The notes beneath the pieces are model-generated. The model worked only from the letters and a program-made list of their open reading frames with translations, had not been told where the DNA came from and searched no databases. Positions 14,764 through 21,467 of a DNA stretch of 21,467 nt are shown here, piece after piece (the first letter of the stretch is position 1; every line of letters starts with the position of its first letter). The DNA is taken from NCBI GenBank assembly GCA_041563315.1, contig JBFFNE010000048.1, positions 1-21,467 on the forward strand. Reading direction: 5' to 3'. The position numbers and the translations under genes were made by a program. This stretch comes from JBFEYJ01 sp041563315. Its GTDB lineage: Bacteria > Pseudomonadota > Gammaproteobacteria > Thiohalomonadales > Thiohalomonadaceae.

Positions 14764-15444
14764 CTACGCCGCGCGCTGAGCTATCCAGATGGTGTGGCGA
14801 GCCCCCTTGCCGCTGCCGTGTGCCCGCACCCTATGCTCTTCGACCAGGAAGCCGATCTGTCGCAGGCGCTCACTGAAGGTATGGTCCGGTCCCGCCGACC
14901 AGATCGCCAGCACACCGTCCGGTCGCAAGGCGGTATACGCGGCCTGCAGTCCGGCGGGGTTATAGAGCCAGTCATTTTCACGATGGGTCAGCCCTTCGGG
15001 GCCATTGTCCACATCCAGCAGGATGGCATCGAAGGCGGAGCGCTCCCTGCGTAGCAGGGCAGCGACATCGCCGACGCTGAGGATAGTGCGTGGGTCATCC
15101 AGCGGGTGGCCGGCAAAACCGCCCAGGTATTGTTGGTTCCAGGTCACTACCGCTGGCACCAGTTCCGCCACCACCACCTTGGCTTCCTGCCCCAGTTGAG
15201 CCAGTGCCGCCGCCAGGGTAAAGCCCATGCCGAGTCCACCGATGAGGACACGCGGCTGTGCCTGTCCGGCCAGATGGGCACAGCCCAGCTCGGCGAGGGC
15301 ATCTTCCGAGCCGTGCATGCGGGTGTTCATCAGTTCGCCACCGCCGACGATCATAATGGAGTACTCCTCGCCGCGCTGGTAGAGGCGCAACTCGCCTCCA
15401 CCGGCAGGGATTTCACTGCTATCGATCAGGTTCCAGGGCTTCAT
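14764..15444 (-). CDS. Spermidine synthase-like SAM-dependent methyltransferase fold protein
   Basis: The 226-residue product has a Rossmann-type core. The nucleotide-binding motif is VLIGGLGMGFTLAAAL (66-81), the strand ending in acidic Glu94 (VVVAELVP) follows, and ILLDVDNGP (141-149) supplies an acidic loop like that of the spermidine/spermine synthase family. The N-terminal ~60 residues form beta strands (ELRLYQRGEEYSIMIVGGGE), as in that family. It is shorter than true spermidine synthases (about 280 residues), so polyamine synthesis should not be assumed. It is cytoplasmic. The gene is divergent from dbpA with 159 bases between the starts. No strong ribosome site is visible before the ATG. 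Confidence 0.85.
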   Translation of the reverse strand: MKPWNLIDSSEIPAGGGELRLYQRGEEYSIMIVGGGELMNTRMHGSEDALAELGCAHLAGQAQPRVLIGGLGMGFTLAAALAQLGQEAKVVVAELVPAVVTWNQQYLGGFAGHPLDDPRTILSVGDVAALLRRERSAFDAILLDVDNGPEGLTHRENDWLYNPAGLQAAYTALRPDGVLAIWSAGPDHTFSERLRQIGFLVEEHRVRAHGSGKGARHTIWIAQRAA

Positions 15445-15603
15445 GTTCGTCTCGTAATGGGTGGGGGTGGAGGGTCATCGCGGCATTCTACAGCAAGGGT
15501 CTGGGCGTGGTGTTATTTTGCTTTCACGCTTCGCTGCGTCATGCTGTTATTATGTCGGCCATTGCCGCCATGCGGCCTCCCCAGTAACCCGCAAGAGTCT
15601 CCT

Positions 15604-16983
15604 GTGAACACCCAATTCTCCCGTTTCAAGCTTTCCCCCGAAATTCTGAACAACCTCGAATCGCTCGGTTATCAGCAGATGACGCCAATCCAGGCCGAGG
15701 CGCTGCCCCATATCCTTGCCGGTAAGGACCTTATCGCCAGGGCCAAGACCGGCAGTGGCAAGACCGTCACTTTTGGCCTTGGGCTCGTCAATCTGCTTGA
15801 TCGGGACTCCTTTGCGGTGCAGGCGCTGGTGCTCTGTCCCACACGCGAGCTGGCGGACCAAGTGGCGAAGGAGCTGCGGCGGCTTGCCCGCGCCAGTGCC
15901 AATACCAAGGTGGTGACCCTTTGTGGCGGCGCACCGTTTGGGCCGCAGGTCGGATCACTGGAGCATGGCGCTCACATCGTGGTGGGTACACCGGGACGGA
16001 TCCTTAAGCACCTGCAGAAGGGCACCCTTTCCCTCGGCAGGGTGCGGGCGGTGGTGCTGGATGAGGCAGATCGGATGCTCGATATGGGGTTTTACGATGA
16101 TATGGCGGTGATCCTCTCGGCCACGCCGCCGCAGCGCCAGACCCTGCTCTTTTCCGCCACCTACCCCGAGACGATTCGGCAGCTGAGCAGCGCCTTCCAG
16201 CGTGAGCCGGTGGAGGTGACGGTGGAGTCGCAGCACAGTGAACTGAAGATCCGTCAGATCTTCTACGAGGTGGAGAAGGGGAAGCGCACCAAAACCCTGG
16301 CGGCGTTGCTGGCGAAGTTCCGGCCGGTATCGACGGTGGTGTTCTGCCATACCCGGCAACAGTGCCAGGAGGTGACGGATGAGCTGCAGCAGCGAGGTAT
16401 CCAGGCCCTGGCGCTGCACGGGGATCTGGATCAGCAGGAGCGCGATCGGGTGTTGGTGCGCTTTGCCAATCGCAGTGTGCCGGTGTTGGTGGCCACCGAC
16501 GTGGCTTCTCGTGGTCTCGATATCAAGGATCTGGAGGCGGTGATTAACTACGAACTGCCACATGATCCTGAAATCTACGTCCACCGCATCGGCCGCACCG
16601 GGCGAGCGGAGAACAGGGGCTTGGCATTGAGCCTGTTTATCGCCCCTGAGGCCTGGCGTGTTACTGCCATCGAGGAGTACCAGGGAAACAAGGCACCGTT
16701 GGAGGAGTTGCGCAGCCTTGACCTGCCCGAGGGGTTCGCCCTAACCCCACCGATGGTCACCCTCTGTATCGATGGCGGGCGCAAGGAGAAGGTGCGCCCC
16801 GGTGACATCCTCGGTGCACTCACTGCCGATGATGCTGTCCCGGCAACGATGGTCGGCAAGATCGATATCTTCGATCATGTAGCCTATGTGGCCATAGACC
16901 GCACGATTCGCAAGAAGGCGTTGCGCGTGCTGGCTGAGGGCAAGATCAAGGGGCGGCGATTCAAGGTGCGGGCGTTGCACTAA
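15604..16983 (+). CDS. dbpA: ATP-dependent RNA helicase DbpA
   Basis: The 459-residue product matches E. coli DbpA (457 residues) along its length. DEAD-box motifs are all present: Q motif around MTPIQAEALP (26-35), Walker A AKTGSGKT (47-54), PTRELADQV, DEAD (153-156), SAT (184-186), ATDVASRGLDIK and HRIGRTGR (327-334). The C-terminal DbpA RNA-binding domain, about residues 387-457, includes LCIDGGRKEKVRPGDILGAL and GKIKGRRFKVR. This domain targets 23S rRNA hairpin 92, and the enzyme acts in 50S ribosome assembly. The frame is open back to 15106, but those residues are antisense to the methyltransferase gene. The GTG at 15604 starts exactly where DbpA homology begins and gives the family length; its ribosome site is weak. 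Confidence 0.96.
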   Translation: MNTQFSRFKLSPEILNNLESLGYQQMTPIQAEALPHILAGKDLIARAKTGSGKTVTFGLGLVNLLDRDSFAVQALVLCPTRELADQVAKELRRLARASANTKVVTLCGGAPFGPQVGSLEHGAHIVVGTPGRILKHLQKGTLSLGRVRAVVLDEADRMLDMGFYDDMAVILSATPPQRQTLLFSATYPETIRQLSSAFQREPVEVTVESQHSELKIRQIFYEVEKGKRTKTLAALLAKFRPVSTVVFCHTRQQCQEVTDELQQRGIQALALHGDLDQQERDRVLVRFANRSVPVLVATDVASRGLDIKDLEAVINYELPHDPEIYVHRIGRTGRAENRGLALSLFIAPEAWRVTAIEEYQGNKAPLEELRSLDLPEGFALTPPMVTLCIDGGRKEKVRPGDILGALTADDAVPATMVGKIDIFDHVAYVAIDRTIRKKALRVLAEGKIKGRRFKVRALH

Positions 16984-17041
16984 GTGACATCAGCTATCCG
17001 ATGAGACGGAGACGCGCCAAAGTAGTGAAGTATAAACGATA

Positions 17042-17087
17042 GGGGCCGAGTCCCCTGGACGAACCTCCGCCAAAAGGACTCGGCCCC
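17042..17087. terminator. Strong 12 bp hairpin between convergent genes
   Basis: GGGGCCGAGTCC (17042-17053) pairs perfectly with GGACTCGGCCCC (17076-17087) around a 22-base loop. It lies 58 bases after the dbpA stop and before the converging cytochrome gene, where a bidirectional terminator is expected. No T-run is present on either side, so it may act with Rho or as an mRNA-stabilising 3' end. Confidence 0.6.
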
Positions 17088-17118
17088 CAGGCCAGTCATC
17101 ACTTGTCGTGTCAGGAAT

Positions 17119-17139
17119 AAAGGGATCGTTTATCCCATT
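17119..17139 (-). terminator. Short terminator-like hairpin after the cytochrome-porin gene
   Basis: On the reverse strand GGGAT (complement of 17132-17136) pairs with ATCCC (complement of 17122-17126) around a 5-base loop and runs into TTTATT. It lies about 20 bases beyond the stop codon of the reverse-strand gene. The stem is short. Confidence 0.4.
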
Positions 17140-17156
17140 TACTCCAGGCGGTGTGC

Positions 17157-18437
17157 TTAGAATGCGGCATCGAAACCGACCAACAGGTAGTTGTCCGTAG
17201 CGTTATGGCCGTTGTTTTCCGTGTCGGTGTCGAGCATGTCGAGGTTGCCCTCCAGTACCAGCTTGGCATTGGTCATGAAGTAGTAAGACGTGGTAAGGGT
17301 GAGGCTGTTCATGTCTATGCCGTTGTACGCGGTGTCGGTGCCATCGAGATCGCCGCTATCGGTAAGGTTATAGAGTGCGGAATAAGCCCACAACGGGCTG
17401 TGGATATAGTCCACACCGATGAACATGCCGTTCCAGTCATAGGTTTTGTCACGCTCGAGAACATCGTCCCACTCGTTGGCCAGCCCCTGGAAGAACCAGT
17501 AGACGTTATTGCCGACCTTGCCCGAGAGGTCGATCCCGGCGATGCGCTTCTTGCTGTCCCAGCTATTTTCAATGAAATTAGTGCCATCAAAAGTGCCGTC
17601 AAAGCGCTCGCGTCCGGTGAGGCCGAACAGGCCGAGGGAGATGCCGCCAATCTCGGTGCCCACACGGGCAAAGATCGACTTGGATGAGTCGTTGTCGAAC
17701 AGGGCATCGGATCTCCGGTAACCGGAGGAAGAGACGGAGGCGCTGGAACTGACGCCGTTGCCGTTGACCGCGCCGACGGCGAGGTCGATGGGGCCGAGGC
17801 CGTGATCCAGAATGAGGCCGCGCTCATAGGTAACGCCCGCCATGCGATAGACCATGAAGTCCTGGAAGGTGAGGCGGGTTTCGCGCGGGAACATCAGGTC
17901 GGATATCTGGAACTGGCCGAGCATCAACCCGGTGCCGCTGCCGAACAGGTCGTCGTGACTGAACCAGGCATCCTCGATCAGAAACTCACCGTTACCGCCT
18001 TTCTCGGCCATGATGCCGTAGCCGTAGAAGGTGATGTGATCGGAAAGCGGTGCGCTGGAGAGCAGCTTGATCAGATAGGGCGACTGGAAATCGAGGCGGC
18101 TGTCATATTCGGTGCCGTTAGCGTCGGTGCCGGTGGCATCATCACGGAACTGGGTAAAACCTTGCGCACGGAGCGCCAGCGGCACTGAGTCGGGCAAGGC
18201 CAGTCGTGGGTCGCCGGTATTGCTGGTGGATGCCTCCTTCCAGTTGCTCAGGCGCATGTTCTGTGCGGCGAACATCTCGCCAAACTCATTAAGCCGAGGG
18301 AAGGCGGCATGACAGGCGGTGCAGCTCATGTTGTATTTGCGGGCAAAGGTGGGCATGGCCACCGCCTGCTGCAGGCCGATGATCATCAGTACCAGACCGG
18401 CAAGGAGGGATGGGAGCAGAGAACGGGCTTTCAGCAT
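17157..18437 (-). CDS. Monoheme c-type cytochrome/outer-membrane beta-barrel fusion (Cyc2-like)
   Basis: The 426-residue product has a signal peptide ending near AVA (residue 27). A c-type heme motif follows at once: MPTFARKYNMSCTACH with Cys39, Cys42 and His43, then FPRLNEFGEMFAAQNMRL. The rest is rich in alternating amphipathic strands, ends in Phe (LLVGFDAAF) and looks like a porin barrel in the outer membrane. A single heme at the mouth of a barrel, with the phrase CxxCH, P-x-LN-x-FG, F, is the architecture of Cyc2, the iron-oxidising porin-cytochrome. Related proteins of unknown role occur in many proteobacteria, so iron oxidation is not established. No other cytochrome gene is adjacent. 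A lipoprotein gene lies 125 bases upstream on the same strand. Only GTGAGA precedes the ATG, a weak ribosome site. Confidence 0.8.
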   Translation of the reverse strand: MLKARSLLPSLLAGLVLMIIGLQQAVAMPTFARKYNMSCTACHAAFPRLNEFGEMFAAQNMRLSNWKEASTSNTGDPRLALPDSVPLALRAQGFTQFRDDATGTDANGTEYDSRLDFQSPYLIKLLSSAPLSDHITFYGYGIMAEKGGNGEFLIEDAWFSHDDLFGSGTGLMLGQFQISDLMFPRETRLTFQDFMVYRMAGVTYERGLILDHGLGPIDLAVGAVNGNGVSSSASVSSSGYRRSDALFDNDSSKSIFARVGTEIGGISLGLFGLTGRERFDGTFDGTNFIENSWDSKKRIAGIDLSGKVGNNVYWFFQGLANEWDDVLERDKTYDWNGMFIGVDYIHSPLWAYSALYNLTDSGDLDGTDTAYNGIDMNSLTLTTSYYFMTNAKLVLEGNLDMLDTDTENNGHNATDNYLLVGFDAAF

Positions 18438-18562
18438 AGGGTATGTCTCACGGTTATGGTTATTTTTTTGCGCATTTTGCCGACAATCCCCTCCTCAGTA
18501 AACCGCCGCTTTAGACCTGGCCGCCCTGTGGGCTGTATTCGGTCTGCGGCATTGGCCGATGA

Positions 18563-19021
18563 TTAGTTCATGATCCTCCAGCTGCCGTCAGCTTGGCGGC
18601 AAGCCGTGCCATAGACTTGTTCGAGCTGTCCCCCGATGAGGGCATTCATGGTGTATTCCCGACAGGGGCCCTGTGTGGTCTCATACGTGCTGGTCGGTGT
18701 GAACTGGTATTGCACCCCGGTATCGGGGTTACGCCAGGAGGAGGATACACCGGTGCGGACGGTCTCCAGGGTTTGTCCGGCACGCAGCCTGTCGGTCTCG
18801 TCCATGTAGGAGCCTATGGTGCCGCCGATGGAGGCGCCAATGATCGTCCCGGCGACTATAGCTACCGGTCTGAGGTGGTGGTCACCGGCTTGTGCCCCGA
18901 GTAGCCCCCCAAGAAGGCCACCGATCACCATGCCGCTCTCTTCACGGGGACCCTGGGCCGCACAGCCGACCAGCGCCAGGCAAAGTGTTGCCAGTGTTAC
19001 AGTCCGCAGTGTTCGTTTCAT
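18563..19021 (-). CDS. Glycine-zipper surface-antigen-type lipoprotein
   Basis: The 152-residue product has a lipoprotein signal with lipobox LVGC (Cys20). Residues ~30-70 form a glycine-zipper membrane segment (VIGGLLGGLLGAQAG, then GTIIGASIGGTIGSYMD), as in the 17 kDa surface antigen family. The C-terminal ~55 residues carry a second domain with CREY-x-MNALIGG, EQVYGTAC and DGSWRI; two cysteines could form a disulfide. This domain is also found at the end of the reverse-strand protein at 19989-20627. It is probably anchored in the outer membrane, facing the periplasm or surface. It lies upstream of the cytochrome-porin gene on the same strand and is divergent from the small secreted protein gene at 19271. 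Confidence 0.87.
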   Translation of the reverse strand: MKRTLRTVTLATLCLALVGCAAQGPREESGMVIGGLLGGLLGAQAGDHHLRPVAIVAGTIIGASIGGTIGSYMDETDRLRAGQTLETVRTGVSSSWRNPDTGVQYQFTPTSTYETTQGPCREYTMNALIGGQLEQVYGTACRQADGSWRIMN

Positions 19022-19056
19022 TTCGATTCTCCCAAAAATGCCGCAGATAAAATTCT

Positions 19057-19089
19057 GCCTGGGCCTTCAGGCCGTGGCCTGGCGCAGGC
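19057..19089. promoter_or_regulatory. Alternating complementary 5-mers in a divergent leader region
   Basis: GCCTG (19057-19061), CAGGC (19068-19072), GCCTG (19077-19081) and CAGGC (19085-19089) alternate, so neighbouring pairs can form mutually exclusive hairpins. The block lies 36-68 bases before the start of the reverse-strand lipoprotein gene and about 180 bases before the forward gene at 19271. An attenuator-like role is possible but unproven. Confidence 0.25.
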
Positions 19090-19270
19090 ACCAAGGTGCG
19101 ATCATGGAAAAGAGTAGTTGCTTTCCGCCGGACTGCACGTGGTGGCGCAGGCCCATAATGACTCAGGGGAGGGAGCCGGGTGTTCTCAGGGAAAATTTGT
19201 GTCAACCAAACCGAAGTCGCTGCGTTACTACGGCTGTAACACATAGTTTTTCATGACAGGAGTAGATACG

Positions 19271-19630
19271 ATGAGTAACAAATCCGTTATTGCACTGCTT
19301 GTGGCTGGTGGTCTTTTCGCTGCCTCTTCCGCTTATGCTGACCATAACAGCATCTGGGGTGCGGGTTCCGCCAATATGCCAAACGACATCCACAACAGTG
19401 CTATCGAGGATGATCAGGATGTCTTTCTGGATCTGGTCCAGCAGGGCGGTGGTGCTGACTCTGTGAACCGTTATGACGATGCCACTGACGACACTACCGC
19501 CATGGGTAGCAGCACAACCAGCGTGGACACCGACACCACGACCATGAGCTCTTCAAGCCGCATGAGCGTGAGCGGCAGTTCTCTGGCCTCTCGCTCAGCG
19601 ACGGTGACCCGCGGTGGCTCCCGCCGTTAA
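19271..19630 (+). CDS. Small secreted Ser/Thr-rich protein, function unknown
   Basis: The 119-residue product has a signal peptide (IALLVAGGLFAASSAYA, cleavage after about residue 23) followed by an acidic region (DHNSIWGAGSANMPNDIHNS, then EDDQDVFLDLVQQ) and a low-complexity Ser/Thr-rich tail ending in RGGSRR. AGGAG (19258-19262) lies 8 bases before the ATG at 19271, which is preferred over an in-frame ATG at 19253 that lacks a ribosome site. It ends at a strong intrinsic terminator and is probably monocistronic. No cysteine or catalytic motif is visible. It would be exported to the periplasm or beyond. The family is not recognised. Confidence 0.75.
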   Translation: MSNKSVIALLVAGGLFAASSAYADHNSIWGAGSANMPNDIHNSAIEDDQDVFLDLVQQGGGADSVNRYDDATDDTTAMGSSTTSVDTDTTTMSSSSRMSVSGSSLASRSATVTRGGSRR

Positions 19631-19651
19631 TCGCGAGCTCCCCGTAGGAAC

Positions 19652-19682
19652 AAAAAGGCCATCGAAAGATGGTCTTTTTATT
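19652..19682 (+). terminator. Strong intrinsic terminator
   Basis: AAAAAGGCCATC (19652-19663) pairs with GATGGTCTTTTT (19668-19679) over 12 bp with one G-T wobble around a GAAA tetraloop, and the T-run continues the stem. It lies 22 bases after the stop of the small secreted protein gene. Its symmetry with the A-run would also allow termination on the reverse strand. Confidence 0.93.
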
Positions 19683-19988
19683 TGCGTCCGGGGGGGATTG
19701 AAGGGGGAAACTTCATTGTCACCGGTATTGGGGATGCTGGGCGTTCAACGTGATCTGCGCTTTTGCCGGGGCGTCTGGATGGAAGGGGTGAGATTGTGGT
19801 GCCTTTTCACGGTGCGTCACTGCCAGCGGGTGGGGAAAATCATCGTAATGGTTATCCGAGAGGCGCAGAAAAACACCAAGTGCGGCAAGTAGCAGTGCGG
19901 CACGGGGGGCCGGCTGTTCGATAGAGAGGGGCCAGGCGGGTCGAATTGTTTCAATTCATCACAGCCTCCTTCTTAGTGCGGAATGTGG
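19683..19988. other. 306-base intergenic region, no gene seen
   Basis: The stretch lies between a forward terminator and the stop of a converging reverse-strand gene. The forward frame across it has poor composition and no ribosome site. The only structure noted is GAATTG (19943-19948) / CAATTC (19952-19957), a 6 bp hairpin with a 3-base loop, which could sit at the 3' end of the reverse-strand transcript. Confidence 0.5.
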
Positions 19989-20627
19989 CTAGGGGACGAT
20001 TTCCCAGCTGCCGTCTGGATTCATGCACGCGGTACCCCAGGCTTGCTCGGTTCTGCCACCGATGGTGACGTTGTGCTGGAATTCACGGCAGTGCCGCCCA
20101 GAGCTGCTGGTTCCCGTGCGCGTCGTGGTGACAGAGCCGTAAGCATTACCCTCTTCCCACATGATGACCTCTCCCGTATGTGCCGTAGTGGCCCTGACCT
20201 GGGCGGCTTCGTGCAGGCGTTGCTGCTCTTCGTTAAGGTTATCCAGCAACTTGAGGGTGATGGCGGTAAAGGCGAGCCATTTGAAGGCATCGCTATCGGT
20301 GAAGTAGAAACCGTAGCCACTATAGGGCCTTCCGTAAGGGCGTATGACATGAGTTCCCCATACATAGCGCTCGCGTGGCACGATAATGGTAGTGCGTTCG
20401 CGATAATGCCTGGAGGAGGGCTGTCGCCACTGCGGCTGTTTGATGATGATGACTTTCCTTTTTTCTCTCTCCCTCTCTTTGGTTCTCTCCTGGTGCCGCT
20501 TTTCTTTGCCGTCCTTGGCCGCTTCAATCGCCCATCTACCCTGCTGGGCATGGCCCGGCTGGGAAGCGAACAGGAGGACGAGCAGCAGTGACAGGGCGGT
20601 AGCGCTCATTGTGGTGATGAATCTCAT
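19989..20627 (-). CDS. Secreted protein with basic coiled segment and surface-antigen-like C-terminal domain
   Basis: The 212-residue product has a signal peptide (cleavage near residue 27, GHA), then a highly charged, basic stretch (about 39-60, KEKRHQERTKEREREKRK), an Arg/Tyr-rich region (RPYGRPYSGYGFYF) and a helix. The final ~50 residues carry HCREF-x-HNVTIGG, EQAWGTAC and DGSWEI, the same domain that ends the lipoprotein at 18563-19021. Two cysteines there probably form a disulfide. The ATG at 20627 is preferred over 20639 because GGGGA sits 6 bases before it. It is probably periplasmic or surface-attached through its basic segment. Function is unknown. It is divergent from the secreted protein gene at 21038. 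Confidence 0.8.
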   Translation of the reverse strand: MRFITTMSATALSLLLVLLFASQPGHAQQGRWAIEAAKDGKEKRHQERTKEREREKRKVIIIKQPQWRQPSSRHYRERTTIIVPRERYVWGTHVIRPYGRPYSGYGFYFTDSDAFKWLAFTAITLKLLDNLNEEQQRLHEAAQVRATTAHTGEVIMWEEGNAYGSVTTTRTGTSSSGRHCREFQHNVTIGGRTEQAWGTACMNPDGSWEIVP

Positions 20628-21037
20628 GGTGATCCCCATTCGCGATAACCGCTGATTCGGTTAACAAAGTATAGATTCGGATTGTGCAAAGGAAATAGTT
20701 TGCCTGGAATGGCATGGGGAAGGGCCGTGTGGCTGGACGTGGTTTGAAACTGAACTAATCTAAAGGTAGCTGTAACTGCCACCCCACTTGACGATGCTTT
20801 TACCGCAAAGGCGAAAAGAAAAGTACCAGGTAGCGTGGGGCATGGCGCTTTCGGTAAGCGGCGCTGCGGTTGTTGAGGTTCGGGGCACCCTGATGGGGCA
20901 GCCTGGCCTACTCGGCACTCGCATAAGGGAGCGAGTAGTTACAGGTAGCTACGAGATACCCAAAGGAAAAAATCTGGAGAGGGCTGTGGTCATACCTCTT
21001 ACCTGACATAAGCGTACTCACCAACAGGGAGTCAATG
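20628..21037. other. Divergent intergenic region holding the second repeat copy
   Basis: This 410-base region separates two divergent genes for exported proteins. It contains repeat copy 2 (20882-20935), three copies of AGGTAGC (20764-20770, 20828-20834, 20943-20949) and the 8 bp palindrome GTAGCTAC (20945-20952). A 72-codon frame at 20788-21006 crosses it but has no ribosome site. Promoters for both genes should lie here; none stands out. Confidence 0.5.
20882..20935 (+). repeat. Dispersed ~50 bp repeat, copy 2
   Basis: Second copy of the element at 213-262, with an identical 18-base core (20903-20920). In this copy ACTCGC (20917-20922) and GCGAGT (20931-20936) form a 6 bp hairpin around an 8-base loop; substitutions in copy 1 abolish that pairing. 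Function unknown. Confidence 0.7.
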
Positions 21038-21427
21038 ATGAAAGTGCCAGTTTTGTTTTTTCTTCTGAGTGTGCTCATTTCTCCCATGGCGCTTCAAGCA
21101 GGGCAGGCCGATATCACCCATGTCGAGGTCAAGGCCTTGAGCAATGGCCTTTACCAGTTTGATGTGACCGTGGCGCACCTGGATGAGGGGTGGGAACACT
21201 ATGTGGACAAGTGGGATATCGTCGCGCCGGATGGCGCTACCCTTGGCAGTCGCTCGCTGGTGATTCCCACCGAAAACACGCCGACAATCACGCGAAGCCT
21301 GGTGGGGGTGAGGGTGCCGGATGGGATAAAGGTGGTTACCTTGCGTGCACACGATACACTTCATGGTGATACCGGCAAGAGCGTCACCGTAAAGCTGCCA
21401 CACTTAAAGCTGAGCTCTTCACCATGA
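21038..21427 (+). CDS. Small secreted beta-rich protein, function unknown
   Basis: The 129-residue product has a signal peptide (VPVLFFLLSVLISPMALQA, cleavage near residue 21) and a mature domain of alternating strands (ITHVEVKALSNGLYQFDVTV, then DKWDIVAPDGATL), suggesting an immunoglobulin-like fold. It has no cysteines. GGAG (21028-21031) lies 6 bases before the ATG at 21038; the adjacent ATG at 21035 would have only 3 bases of spacing. The stop overlaps the next start by four bases, so the two products are coupled and probably act together in the envelope. The family is not firmly recognised. Confidence 0.75.
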   Translation: MKVPVLFFLLSVLISPMALQAGQADITHVEVKALSNGLYQFDVTVAHLDEGWEHYVDKWDIVAPDGATLGSRSLVIPTENTPTITRSLVGVRVPDGIKVVTLRAHDTLHGDTGKSVTVKLPHLKLSSSP

Positions 21428-21467
21428 TACGAACAGTACAACGAGGCAGCCGTTTTGCACTTTTTAC
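21424..21467 (+). CDS. Start of a gene cut by the window edge
   Basis: An ATG at 21424 overlaps the preceding stop in an ATGA junction, the classic sign of translational coupling. The visible residues are MIRTVQRGSRFALF, a basic start turning hydrophobic, which fits a signal peptide or membrane anchor. The frame stays open to the end of the window, and nothing more can be said about the product. Confidence 0.55.
   Translation, partial: MIRTVQRGSRFALF

Noticed and set aside
15106..15603. N-terminal extension of the DbpA frame
   Set aside because: It is antisense to a well-supported methyltransferase gene, has low-complexity Gln/His-rich composition, and would make DbpA 166 residues longer than its family.
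17157..17687. Forward frame opposite the cytochrome-porin gene
   Set aside because: Shadow of the reverse-strand gene, which has a signal peptide, heme motif and barrel pattern.
19983..20591. Forward 202-codon frame opposite the secreted reverse-strand protein
   Set aside because: The reverse frame has a signal peptide and a recognisable C-terminal domain; the forward one has neither.
20820..20990. Riboswitch in the leader of the secreted protein gene
   Set aside because: I compared it by eye with cyclic di-GMP, glycine, TPP and cobalamin riboswitch consensus features and found no convincing match.
20788..21006. 72-codon forward frame across repeat copy 2
   Set aside because: No ribosome site. 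The shared MGQ-x-GLLGT-x-IR string with copy 1 is noted as a repeat property, not as evidence of a gene.

Overview
This window reads as a chromosomal segment of a Gammaproteobacterium, plausibly a Chromatiales-like sulfur- or nitrogen-cycling lineage. That assignment rests on a DbpA-type DEAD-box helicase, a DUF2333-family protein, a trhA/yqfA homologue, Sec and lipoprotein signals of Gram-negative type, and an outer-membrane beta-barrel ending in Phe. The taxonomic guess is an inference. No rRNA, tRNA, CRISPR array, transposase, integrase or phage gene was seen.

Layout. Positions 1-407 hold no convincing gene but carry one copy of a ~50 bp dispersed repeat; the other copy is at 20882-20935. 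Positions 408-6548 are a comparatively AT-rich stretch of envelope and signalling genes: a secreted TPR-like protein, a small membrane protein, a hemolysin III-family protein, a small reverse-strand membrane protein, a lipoprotein made of two tandem copies of one domain, a CheY-like regulator with a C-terminal tail, and a small secreted protein. Positions 6606-9616 hold a DUF2333-type protein and a two-gene ABC-2 exporter. Positions 9817-12993 are a tight four-gene operon: a CuA subunit, a heme-copper oxidase subunit I, SCO1/SenC and a membrane protein. Next come an AEC-family permease, a reverse-strand spermidine-synthase-like methyltransferase, and dbpA. From 17157 to the end the window is dominated by exported proteins: a beta-barrel with an N-terminal c-type heme motif, two proteins sharing a surface-antigen-like C-terminal domain, and small secreted proteins.

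The most notable system is the four-gene heme-copper cluster. Its subunit I keeps all six metal-ligand histidines, but the active-site tyrosine four residues after the first CuB histidine is Asn244. The gene order CuA subunit, subunit I, SenC, membrane protein matches what I recall of the norSY-senC-orf1 (sNOR) clusters of ammonia oxidisers. A 23 bp near-palindrome resembling an NsrR operator lies just upstream of the operon. These three independent lines suggest an NO-induced, CuA-containing nitric oxide reductase rather than an ordinary terminal oxidase.

The second candidate is the monoheme cytochrome/beta-barrel fusion at 17157-18437, whose architecture resembles Cyc2-type outer-membrane porin-cytochromes used in extracellular electron transfer. 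The window also contains several strong intergenic hairpins whose function is not explained by the genes around them.
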